Source: Pseudonocardiaceae bacterium YIM PH 21723 (lineage in GTDB: Bacteria; Actinomycetota; Actinomycetes; Mycobacteriales; Pseudonocardiaceae). From it: a stretch of 45,625 bases of DNA. The position numbers and the translations under genes are program-made. Below, one piece after another: positions 9,802 through 17,123 of the stretch; position 1 is the stretch's first letter, and each line of letters begins with the position of its first letter. The notes under the pieces were generated by a model. The model was not told where the DNA came from, searched no databases, and saw only the letters and a list, made by a program, of their open reading frames with translations. The DNA lies in assembly GCA_003600225.1 (NCBI GenBank), contig QZFT01000063.1, positions 1 through 45,625 of the forward strand, read 5' to 3'.

Positions 9802-10766
9802 AAACCGCATTCCCCTATGAGACGCTGATAGAAGACATCAAGTTCGAGATCAGCTCTGTGACTGTAGATGGAGCACGACTCCCCCTCTCGAAATTGTCGA
9901 GCTCTGAACGAGTCGTCGCACTACATCAAGCCGGAATTGAGGCCTGGGAGGCAGCAACCCTGAAGGTCAGGGTAGCCAAGCCCGCCTCTGAGATATCCCG
10001 AGGACCATGGTCGAACGTGTCGTGCATCGTTACGATCGAAGAAGATGCAACCAACACACAACACTCCGTACAACTGATCGAGCAGGGCGAACACTGGGCA
10101 GGATCAATCGACGTCTACCAATCGAACCACCTGCGACGTGCCTCAGTGGCTGCATCGATCGTGGCCACTGTGGACAATGTTCCGTTTCGACTAATCGGAG
10201 TATCGAAAGATTGGTGGGTCGACCTAAAGTCATCGATTCCAGTTCGTCAACAGGATATCGAGATTCGCGAGGTAGATTTCACAGAGGGCGAGCCATCATG
10301 GCTATGTGATTTCAAGGATACGCCTTGGATTATCGATACCGGTGAGAGTCCACCTGTCGTCTATCTGAACACGACCGCAGTCGACGGGCTCATCGAGACA
10401 CTTCACCTGCCAGGCTCTTCGGGTGCCGACGGAGTGCTCCGACACCTCACCGCAGGACAAATCGCCCACGATGCCTGGACCGCCATGTTCCTCGCCGCAA
10501 TCAATGAAATCGGCGATGAGGATATCGGAGAACCATTGATGCCCTCCGGTTGGCGGGAAGCAGTGATTCGTATGATGCTGCCTGACGTCATGCCTGGACT
10601 GCAGCTGAACGATGCGCTGCGAAAGCTGGCGACCCGGGAAAAAGAGGAGGTTGGCTTCAACAAACTCCAAGCCGGTGTTCAATACGCGGCTGCGCGACGC
10701 AGCCAGATAGCCAAGAAGATGGCCACCGCCGTTCGGGCAGCCTCCAGAGAGGAGAACGCCGGGTAA
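9798..10766 (+). CDS. Uncharacterised island protein coupled to the GHKL ATPase
   Basis: 322-aa protein with no family I can name. The N-terminal two thirds look beta-rich (strands such as SNVSCIVTIEED, HWAGSIDVYQSN, VAASIVATVDNVPFRLIGV). The C-terminal third is helical with a basic, Ala-rich end (AAARRSQIAKKMATAVRAASREE). No nuclease, NTPase or membrane motif is visible. The start GTG overlaps the stop of the ATPase gene, and the stop shares a base with the next ATG, so it is made in step with both. A structural subunit of the same complex is the simplest reading. Confidence 0.8.
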   Translation: MKTAFPYETLIEDIKFEISSVTVDGARLPLSKLSSSERVVALHQAGIEAWEAATLKVRVAKPASEISRGPWSNVSCIVTIEEDATNTQHSVQLIEQGEHWAGSIDVYQSNHLRRASVAASIVATVDNVPFRLIGVSKDWWVDLKSSIPVRQQDIEIREVDFTEGEPSWLCDFKDTPWIIDTGESPPVVYLNTTAVDGLIETLHLPGSSGADGVLRHLTAGQIAHDAWTAMFLAAINEIGDEDIGEPLMPSGWREAVIRMMLPDVMPGLQLNDALRKLATREKEEVGFNKLQAGVQYAAARRSQIAKKMATAVRAASREENAG

Positions 10767-11668
10767 TGATCGACACTGCCGTACTCCCCGCAACTCTTGG
10801 TCGCCTTCCGGGCATCATCGCTGAGAAGTACATCGACCCAGGAGTCCTTTCAGGAAGTCAGTACCCACCACTGAATGCCTTGATTGATGCCGTGGATCCG
10901 TTGCCTTCGCACGAACCGCGATGGCAGATGGAACCTCTCCGTGAGCTGTTTGAAGAGGCTATGGCGCGTTTCGACGGCAAACGAACACAGGCAGACGCCT
11001 GGCTGGCGCCACGACTCCACGCGTCGCTCCGCATGACAAGGGCCGAGGCGGCTACGCCCGATATCTGGAATTTCATCTCCATGATCGCGGCCCCCGACTA
11101 CGTTGCCTGGCGCCACCTGGGTCGGTCCGGAAGGATCCAAGGCACAAGATTCTGCGGGAACCAGAATGTTCAGACTTTTTCCCGCCTATGGTGGGCAGGA
11201 GAACTATTTCGCAACGGCAGTAACTATCGAACAGTCGAAATTGCTTGCACGTATCAGGATATGCTCCATACAGTTTTGCGGCTCAATATAATTCATTATC
11301 GGCCAATTGCTCTAGCATTCGTAGGACTCGTAGAGAAGCAGTCACAGGAGGACCGCCAGGCGATCAGTGACAACCTGAATGGACTTTCAACCGCAATCGA
11401 CCTGGTCGGAGCCACACAGGTATTTGAGCTGATGGCACCCTCCGCTCAACCGGACGACAGCGCACTTAGACACTGGATTAGCGAAGCCGGACAGGATCCG
11501 ATCCAGCCCAACAGCCTGCCAGCTGGCCCTGACGACGGTCAGGTGCCACAGAAATCCATCGATGCGCTCATACCCATTTTTGAGCAACTTCTGATCGATT
11601 TCTCGGCAGAAATACGCGACAGGAAGACCCCGAAGAAGTCCACTTCCGAGGACTCTGATGCGGACTGA
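10766..11668 (+). CDS. DUF6339-like protein of the island
   Basis: 300-aa soluble protein. The segment DAWLAPRLHASLRMTRAEAATPDIWNF and following PDYVAWRHLG, LWWAGELFRNG and RPIALAF blocks fit what I remember of DUF6339; the assignment is from memory. No catalytic motif is visible. The ATG overlaps the TAA of the previous gene by one base (TAATG). The hydrophilic end (DRKTPKKSTSEDSDAD) runs 11 bases past the first in-frame ATG of the next gene. Function unknown; the conserved context with a GHKL ATPase, Vsr and C5-methyltransferase homologues suggests a defence subunit. Confidence 0.75.
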   Translation: MIDTAVLPATLGRLPGIIAEKYIDPGVLSGSQYPPLNALIDAVDPLPSHEPRWQMEPLRELFEEAMARFDGKRTQADAWLAPRLHASLRMTRAEAATPDIWNFISMIAAPDYVAWRHLGRSGRIQGTRFCGNQNVQTFSRLWWAGELFRNGSNYRTVEIACTYQDMLHTVLRLNIIHYRPIALAFVGLVEKQSQEDRQAISDNLNGLSTAIDLVGATQVFELMAPSAQPDDSALRHWISEAGQDPIQPNSLPAGPDDGQVPQKSIDALIPIFEQLLIDFSAEIRDRKTPKKSTSEDSDAD

Positions 11669-11681
11669 ACCGAGAGGAATC

Positions 11682-12698
11682 ATGTCAGTCGTGAACAACA
11701 CTCACCTGAAGAAGACGTCACGGCGCCTGTCTCTCGTGGAGGTCTGCGCGGGAGCAGGCGGGCTGACACTCGGGCTTGAACGCGCGGGATTCGATCCCGT
11801 CCTCCTGGTAGAACAAAATCCCCACGCATGCGACACGCTCTCATTGAACAGGCCTGAGTGGCCCGTTGCGCGCATGGACGTCACCAATTTTGACCCCTGC
11901 GATTATCCACAGGTATACGACGTAGATCTGCTCGCCGCAGGGACGCCGCGTCTCGCGTCAATGGCTAATCCGAACAAACCGGATGGAAATAAAGCCGAAC
12001 TTAAAGTCCTCCACGACACGGTGATGTTGATACATGGTATCCAACCGCGAGCGGTATTGGTAGAGAATGTGCCAGCCCTGGTGAATGATTTGCGCCTCCA
12101 GGACGATCGACTGAAGATCGAAGCAGAGCTAAGGCACCTCGGATACTGCTCTCGGTGGTTCATCATTAATGCGATTGAACACGGCGTACACCAGCGTCGC
12201 CCACATGGAATTCTGGTTGCCTTCAAGGGCAATGCCTTGGACGGCTTTAAAGAACCAGAACGTCTGACGGCACCTGCATTGACAGTCGGTGAAGTTCTTC
12301 TCGATTCCATGAGCGCAGGCGGCTGGCCGGACGTGATGCGGTGGTCAGCACACGCCAATCAGGTTGCACCGACCATCGTCGGCGGCTCCGAGAAACATGG
12401 TGGGCCGGATCTTGGTCCGACCGGAACCAAGAAGATCTGGGCACGCCTAGGCATCAATGGCTCGACGGTTGCGGGTGAGGTTCCCGGCCCGGACTTCCGC
12501 TGGGATCCCAATCTCGAACCGAAGGTAGGGATGATGCCACTCACCACAGAGCAAGTAGCCATCCTGCAGGGATTCCCCGCCGACTGGAATTTCGCGGGTA
12601 AAAAGACTCGCCGCTTCAGGCAGATCGGCAATGCATGCCCACCACCACTGGCCGAAGCAATCGGCAGATCCATCTACGCGGCGCTAGGTAAATCCTGA
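11682..12698 (+). CDS. C5-methyltransferase homologue A, catalytic Cys replaced by Arg
   Basis: 338-aa Dcm-fold protein. AdoMet motif I is present (VEVCAGAGGLTLGLERAGF), as are motif VI (VLVENVP) and motif X (QIGNACPPPLAEAIG). The catalytic motif IV, normally GPPCQ, reads A-A-G-T-P-R, with R90 encoded by CGT at 11949-11951 where the nucleophilic Cys should be. Motif VIII is also altered (QRRPHG). The region before motif IX/X carries APTIVGGSEKHGGPDLGPTG, shared with the next gene. It should be unable to methylate cytosine and may instead recognise DNA or methylation state. GAGAGGA at 11672-11678 supports the ATG at 11682 over 11658. Confidence 0.9.
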   Translation: MSVVNNTHLKKTSRRLSLVEVCAGAGGLTLGLERAGFDPVLLVEQNPHACDTLSLNRPEWPVARMDVTNFDPCDYPQVYDVDLLAAGTPRLASMANPNKPDGNKAELKVLHDTVMLIHGIQPRAVLVENVPALVNDLRLQDDRLKIEAELRHLGYCSRWFIINAIEHGVHQRRPHGILVAFKGNALDGFKEPERLTAPALTVGEVLLDSMSAGGWPDVMRWSAHANQVAPTIVGGSEKHGGPDLGPTGTKKIWARLGINGSTVAGEVPGPDFRWDPNLEPKVGMMPLTTEQVAILQGFPADWNFAGKKTRRFRQIGNACPPPLAEAIGRSIYAALGKS

Positions 12699-12750
12699 TC
12701 AGATCAACCAAGGCTCTGCGAACAGAATAAACTATCATCGGAAGACTGGA

Positions 12751-13779
12751 GTGGACCGAGCTGTGCCGACTGTGAATAGATCACATCTGGGGGCGCCATT
12801 GCGCCGGTCATCTTTGGAAATTTGCGCTGGAGGTGGGGGCTCCGCACTCGGGCTTGAGCGCGCCGGATTCCATCCGGCTCTGCTCATCGACAACCTGCCT
12901 GAGGCGTGCGAGACACTTCGCTTCAACAGGCCCCACTGGGACGTGCGAAACATCGATTTGGAAGAGTTCAACCCCCTGGAGAACAAGGATCTAGATGATC
13001 TAGTACACCAGGTCGATCTACTGTCAGCAGGACTTCCTCGAGTACAGGCCATGGCCACCGTCCATCGCCCCCGCGGAACTGAAAAAGAACTCAAGCTACT
13101 CCGAGCGACTGCGTTGCTGATCCACGCAGTGAAACCAAAAGTGCTCCTGATCGAGAATGTTCCCAATCTAGCGGATAACGATAAATATCGTGCGATCAGA
13201 ACATACATCGAGCAAGAGCTAGCACATCTTCAATACCGTTGGACATGGTTCGTCATTGACGCACAGAATTACGGAGTACCTCAACGCCGGCGTCAAGGCA
13301 TGCTGGTCGCACTCTCCAAAGACGTACCGGGAGACTTCAGAGTACCCGAACCGCAAGGAATGAGACTTACTGTCAGCGAAGTCCTCGGCGATTCGATGGC
13401 CTCGAGAGGCTGGCCGGACGTCGATGCATGGCGTGAACTCGCAAATGACGTCGCCCCCACCATTGTTGGAGGGTCACGCGAACGAGGCGGACCCGATCTT
13501 GGACCCACAGGGGCGAAGCGACGCTGGGAGAAGATGGGCATCAATGGCCATTCTGTCGGAGATGAAATTCCGAACGCAGAATACAAATGGGATCCTAGCT
13601 GCGGATACAAGGGATTTCCCAAGCTGACCATCGATCAAGTCGCAAAGCTTCAATCTTTCCCAGAAGAATGGATCTTCTCCGGAAAGAAGACGGTTCGCTA
13701 CAGCCAGGTCGGGAACGCTTGCCCACCCCTCGTGGCACATGCAGTGGGACTGGAGATCCAGGCTGCACTGGCAGGCTGA
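12751..13779 (+). CDS. C5-methyltransferase homologue B, catalytic Cys replaced by Arg
   Basis: 342-aa paralogue of the preceding gene, 52 bp downstream. Motif I is EICAGGGGSALGLERAGF, motif VI LLIENVP, motif VIII QRRRQG, motif X QVGNACPPLVAHAVG. Motif IV is again changed, to S-A-G-L-P-R, with R97 encoded by CGA at 13039-13041. Both copies share the block APTIVGGS-x-GGPDLGPTG near the target-recognition region. Since the same substitution occurs in two diverged copies, the loss of Cys seems a conserved property, not a random lesion. GGAAGA precedes the GTG at 12751 by about seven bases; TAAACT in the gap may be a separate -10 box. Confidence 0.9.
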   Translation: MDRAVPTVNRSHLGAPLRRSSLEICAGGGGSALGLERAGFHPALLIDNLPEACETLRFNRPHWDVRNIDLEEFNPLENKDLDDLVHQVDLLSAGLPRVQAMATVHRPRGTEKELKLLRATALLIHAVKPKVLLIENVPNLADNDKYRAIRTYIEQELAHLQYRWTWFVIDAQNYGVPQRRRQGMLVALSKDVPGDFRVPEPQGMRLTVSEVLGDSMASRGWPDVDAWRELANDVAPTIVGGSRERGGPDLGPTGAKRRWEKMGINGHSVGDEIPNAEYKWDPSCGYKGFPKLTIDQVAKLQSFPEEWIFSGKKTVRYSQVGNACPPLVAHAVGLEIQAALAG

Positions 13780-13794
13780 ATTCGCACACCAAGA

Positions 13795-13839
13795 CGTGTT
13801 ATGTCCGCTGGGATCGACAGACCCAGTGGACATAACACG
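13795..13839. terminator. Long hairpin between convergent methyltransferase genes
   Basis: CGTGTTATGTCCGCTGGG (13795-13812) pairs with 13822-13839 with one mismatch in 18 across a 9-base loop. It ends homologue B and the opposing methyltransferase gene. No U tract follows on either strand. Confidence 0.75.
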
Positions 13840-13870
13840 AGGCGTTTCCGGTGAATGAGAGCACCATGAT

Positions 13871-15016
13871 TCATACGTCGAATAATGTGATGTCTTGCAG
13901 TCGATCCAGTTGAGGTTCTGCTCGTACCGTCGGCAGAAGCGGTTTTTCATACGGTCCTGGGTCCCATTTCGCCTTGACTACCGCGTCAAGGTCTTTAAGC
14001 TTGAAAGTCAGCCCCAAAGCAGCAGCAAGAACATGAGCGGCAAGGCGCGGCGGAATGGCATTACCAATTTGCTGAGCAAGATCCTTAGTACCCCAAGGAT
14101 AATCTGCAGGGAAGGTCTGTAGTCGACCCATTTCCGACTCCGTGAGCCGAGGAAGATCCCGTTCTGGCGCCTCGGTCGTGACCAGCCGATTACGCGAGAT
14201 CTTACCGGTCACCGTTGCCGACGGCTCATCTGATCGTCGTCGACCTCGCAGCTTCGGGTCACCGCCGGTCCCGTAGTTGGAGATGACAGTAAAAGCCTCC
14301 GGCCGATGGAGCGCGTCACTCATTGCCACCCAAGGCAGCAAAGATGCGTCACCATCCGAGCGCGCGACACCCTTGTGGTACCTGCGGTGGGTTGGGCTTG
14401 GAAGTTTGACGTGGACTTTATAGCGTGCAACCAGAATCGCTCGGCGACGAGTCTGAGGCACACCGAAATCCTCGGTATGCAAAATACCGACATCCACTTT
14501 GTAGCCGATACCCTCAAGTGCCTCTTTATAGGCATCCCAAACCGGCTTCACCGCGGGAACCTGCTCTAGAACAATTGATTCATAAGGTTTCCCGATTTTA
14601 TGAGACCCGAGGATCCATTTCAATGGCTCAAGAACAAGTCCCGTACGTTCATCGTCGAGCGTCTCCAGCTCTTTTGTGACATCATCGCCGCTTGCCATCC
14701 GCTTAACAAATTCGAGAACTTGATTGAGCGCCCTTCTGCCTGCACCGCCACCTGCAACGGTATACGTCTGGCAAGGTGGCCCCCCCACCAAGACATTGGC
14801 AGTCGGAAAATCCTCGGGAGTGAAATCACGGACACTGGAATTCTTAGTTTTTAGTCCGGCTTTCTTCCTGGTTTCGCATGGATTGGGATCAATTTCAATT
14901 CCTTCAACAGGGATCCCCATCCAGTGTGCTGCCACATCGAGCCCACCTGGCCCAGCAAACAGATCCACCAAGTCGAACTGTGTAGGCGGATCCGCCGGTA
15001 GCTGCACGAAACTCAT
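13871..15016 (-). CDS. DNA (cytosine-5-)-methyltransferase with intact catalytic motif
   Basis: 381-aa C5-methyltransferase. Motif I LVDLFAGPGGLDVAAHWMG (about 16-34), motif IV VGGPPCQTYT with C82 as nucleophile, motif VI-like VLEQVP with E151, motif VIII QTRRRAIL and motif X QQIGNAIPP are all present. Target recognition probably lies between about 200 and 310 (GDPKLRGRRRSDEPSATVTG and neighbours). It converges on the two Cys-less homologues and would be the only enzyme of the island able to mark DNA. No Shine-Dalgarno site precedes the ATG; TAAGCT (15030-15025) eight bases upstream could be a -10 box of a leaderless transcript. Confidence 0.93.
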   Translation of the reverse strand: MSFVQLPADPPTQFDLVDLFAGPGGLDVAAHWMGIPVEGIEIDPNPCETRKKAGLKTKNSSVRDFTPEDFPTANVLVGGPPCQTYTVAGGGAGRRALNQVLEFVKRMASGDDVTKELETLDDERTGLVLEPLKWILGSHKIGKPYESIVLEQVPAVKPVWDAYKEALEGIGYKVDVGILHTEDFGVPQTRRRAILVARYKVHVKLPSPTHRRYHKGVARSDGDASLLPWVAMSDALHRPEAFTVISNYGTGGDPKLRGRRRSDEPSATVTGKISRNRLVTTEAPERDLPRLTESEMGRLQTFPADYPWGTKDLAQQIGNAIPPRLAAHVLAAALGLTFKLKDLDAVVKAKWDPGPYEKPLLPTVRAEPQLDRLQDITLFDV

Positions 15017-15024
15017 GAGACGGA

Positions 15025-15030
15025 AGCTTA
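15025..15030 (-). promoter_or_regulatory. Candidate -10 box for a leaderless methyltransferase mRNA
   Basis: TAAGCT on the minus strand fits TAnnnT and is eight bases from the ATG at 15016, with no ribosome site between. No convincing -35 box was seen. Confidence 0.35.
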
Positions 15031-15098
15031 TCGGATGCTGAGCATCACACCCAGTATGGTGACCCGTCGTCCAGGAATCCGAGAAGTAGCCGTATGCA

Positions 15099-16292
15099 CT
15101 ACACAGAACGAGTCAGCGGCAGTACAGCCTGCGCGTCCCAGTCGATCTGGTAGCCGTGTACCGCCTGGAAGGCCTTCCCCGGGTTCATCAGTTTCATGAC
15201 AGCAGGCATCAACAGGTCCCGGAGGACGCGGGCCACAGGGCCGGCGGCCTTGTCGTTGTTGGTCCGGTGACCGGCGGCGATGATCTTCTCCACTCGGGGA
15301 CGCCGCAGAGCCTCATAAGTCGAGAATGCCGAGGAAACGGGCAGGTCGCGCAGGCAGCGGGCCAGTTCAACGGCGCTCTCCGCGGCCAGGGACGCGCCCT
15401 GTCCGGAGCTCGGGGAGGTGGCGTGGGCGGCGTCGCCGACCAGGACCATCCGGCCACGGTGCCACACCGGGACCGTGGGCAGGTCGTGCATGGGGCCGAC
15501 GTTCACCATGTCGTAGGCCTGCGACAACACCCGGACCGCTGGGGTGCGATCCGCGGAGAACACCTCCGTCAGCGACGCCAGCCACTCGGTGTTGGGGATG
15601 GCCGTCGCCTCGGCGTACGACAAATACGAGCGATGGGGCAGGTTGGCGAACCAGGCCGTCCTGCGGTCGGGCAGCACCTGGTAGGCGAAGAAGGCCTTCT
15701 TACCGAAGTACATGTGCCAGCCACCGGGTTCGCCCAGGCCTAGGTCCGGGGCCATCCCGCCGAAGCCGAGCAGGCCGGAGTAGCGGGGCTCGATGGGGGC
15801 CGGGTTGATCAGCGAGCGGACCGTGGAGCGGATGCCGTCGGCGCCGATGAGGATGTCCGCGTCCAGGGAAACGCCGTTGGCGAAGCGGATCTCTACGCCC
15901 GAATCACCCTCCGCTGCGGACTGCAGGCGGTGTCCGAAGTGGATTTTGACGTCCTGTTCGGCCGCGCAGTCGTGCAGGGCCCGGTAGAGGTCGGTGCGCA
16001 TGACCGTGGCGCTGGCCGGCAGATGTGGGAGATCGTTGAAGGTGCCCAGCAGCTTGCCGGTCCAGCTGTGCAGGGAGATCGACGGCATCGGATAACCCGC
16101 GGCGCGCACCGCGTGGTCGGCGCCCACGACAGCTAGGGCGTTGATGCCGTTGGGGGCGATGCTCAGTCCGCCGCCGATACCGTCCGCGGGATCCGCGTAG
16201 GCCTCATAAACGGAGGCCTCGATGCCCGCCTTGCGTAATGCCATCGCGGTGACCGGGCCGGCGATTCCGCCGCCGATGATCGCTGCCTTCAT
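15099..16292 (-). CDS. FAD-dependent monooxygenase (PheA/TetX-like class A)
   Basis: 397-aa flavoprotein. The FAD dinucleotide motif is IIGGGIAGPVTAMALRKAG at the N-terminus, the DG motif is LIGADGIRSTVRS (about residue 160), and the GD motif is LVGDAAHATSPSSGQGAS (about 290). These are typical of single-component NAD(P)H-dependent aromatic hydroxylases and drug-modifying enzymes; substrate unknown. ATG at 16292 overlaps the TGA of the padR gene (ATGA), so it is co-translated with its likely regulator. The open frame upstream of this ATG is an alternate frame of padR, not part of the protein. Confidence 0.92.
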   Translation of the reverse strand: MKAAIIGGGIAGPVTAMALRKAGIEASVYEAYADPADGIGGGLSIAPNGINALAVVGADHAVRAAGYPMPSISLHSWTGKLLGTFNDLPHLPASATVMRTDLYRALHDCAAEQDVKIHFGHRLQSAAEGDSGVEIRFANGVSLDADILIGADGIRSTVRSLINPAPIEPRYSGLLGFGGMAPDLGLGEPGGWHMYFGKKAFFAYQVLPDRRTAWFANLPHRSYLSYAEATAIPNTEWLASLTEVFSADRTPAVRVLSQAYDMVNVGPMHDLPTVPVWHRGRMVLVGDAAHATSPSSGQGASLAAESAVELARCLRDLPVSSAFSTYEALRRPRVEKIIAAGHRTNNDKAAGPVARVLRDLLMPAVMKLMNPGKAFQAVHGYQIDWDAQAVLPLTRSV

Positions 16293-16885
16293 GATTTCCC
16301 CCCAAAGTATCGGTGCCATGTCTGCGCGTAGTCGGGCTTGGCGATGTCGTCGGTGAGCCGGGTGACGAAGGTCAGCTCCGCCTCCGTCACGGTCAGCCGG
16401 TAGTCCTCTTCGATCAGGTGGAACCAGGCCACGCCCGCGTCCAGCGCACCCTGACGGGTCGTCCGGATCTCCTCGACCTGGGCCTGCAACACGTCGCGCC
16501 GACGCTCCAGGAGCTCCTGCGCCTCGGCCGGGTTGAGCACCATGAGCAGCGACAGGGCCGCGCCGAAGGCCGGGTACTCGGACTTCGGTTCGGCGACCAG
16601 CTCGCGGAGCCAGTCGAACAGCTCGACGCGACCCGGCTCGGTCAGCCGGTAGACCGTGCGTTCCGGGCGCTGCGTGTCCCGGACCGTCTCCTGCTCCTCG
16701 CAGAAACCGGCCCGCAGGCACTGGTCGACCACCATGTACAGCGAGCTGCGGGTGAACTTGAAGTCCCGGTCCTTGCCCCGCTCCACCAGCTGACGACCCA
16801 TCTCGTACGGGTGCATCGGCCGTTCCAGCAGCGACGCCAGCACTGCCAGGGCCAGTGGATTGCTCACCTTGCGTCGTGTTGCCAC
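16289..16885 (-). CDS. PadR-family transcriptional regulator
   Basis: 198-aa regulator. The N-terminal winged helix shows LALAVLASLLERPMHPYEMGRQL and SSLYMVVDQCLRAGF, the PadR signature. The C-terminal half (about 90-190) is a helical dimerisation domain with a long helix RRRDVLQAQVEEIRTTRQGALDAG. GTG at 16885 has AGGAG six bases upstream. PadR repressors commonly control an adjacent efflux or detoxification gene; the coupled FAD monooxygenase is the obvious target, with release by a phenolic or drug ligand as the usual mode (inference). Confidence 0.92.
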   Translation of the reverse strand: MATRRKVSNPLALAVLASLLERPMHPYEMGRQLVERGKDRDFKFTRSSLYMVVDQCLRAGFCEEQETVRDTQRPERTVYRLTEPGRVELFDWLRELVAEPKSEYPAFGAALSLLMVLNPAEAQELLERRRDVLQAQVEEIRTTRQGALDAGVAWFHLIEEDYRLTVTEAELTFVTRLTDDIAKPDYAQTWHRYFGGKS

Positions 16886-16896
16886 TCATCGCTCCT

Positions 16897-16929
16897 TAGT
16901 CAATTTCGACTATCCGACTTCAAATAGTC
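16897..16929. promoter_or_regulatory. Candidate PadR operator
   Basis: Three half sites lie just upstream of padR: TAGTC (16897-16901), GACTAT (16908-16913) and ATAGTC (16924-16929). The first two and the last two form inverted repeats. The location between padR and its promoter suits autoregulation. Confidence 0.5.
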
Positions 16930-17005
16930 GATGTCAACCATTTCGGCAGAGAGCGACAGCGGTTGCAGGTCACAGTTACGAAATGGACCTGGCTCTGACC
17001 TGGGC

Positions 17006-17070
17006 AGGTGACCCATCCGTCACCTCGGCACTGCTCCGTTCGGCCCAGAGACCCACCAAAACCGTTTTGG
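17006..17070. repeat. Two inverted repeats upstream of the first barrel protein
   Basis: AGGTGAC/GTCACCT (17006-17012 and 17019-17025) and CCAAAA-CCG-TTTTGG (17056-17070) lie in the 238-bp gap between padR and the first cobalamin-locus gene. They may be regulatory; no riboswitch sequence was recognised here. Confidence 0.35.
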
Positions 17071-17123
17071 CCAGGGGAAACAGTTGCTTCAACATCCAAT
17101 CCACAATCTTTGGAAGGCGTTCG

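Noticed and set aside
15099-16889. Extended 596-codon version of the FAD monooxygenase
   Set aside because: The N-terminal ~200 codons are a shifted reading of padR; the FAD motif begins at the ATG at 16292.
16930-17123. A second cobalamin riboswitch upstream of the first barrel gene
   Set aside because: The CCCGCAACGGT and AGCCxGAxxACC elements were looked for and not found.
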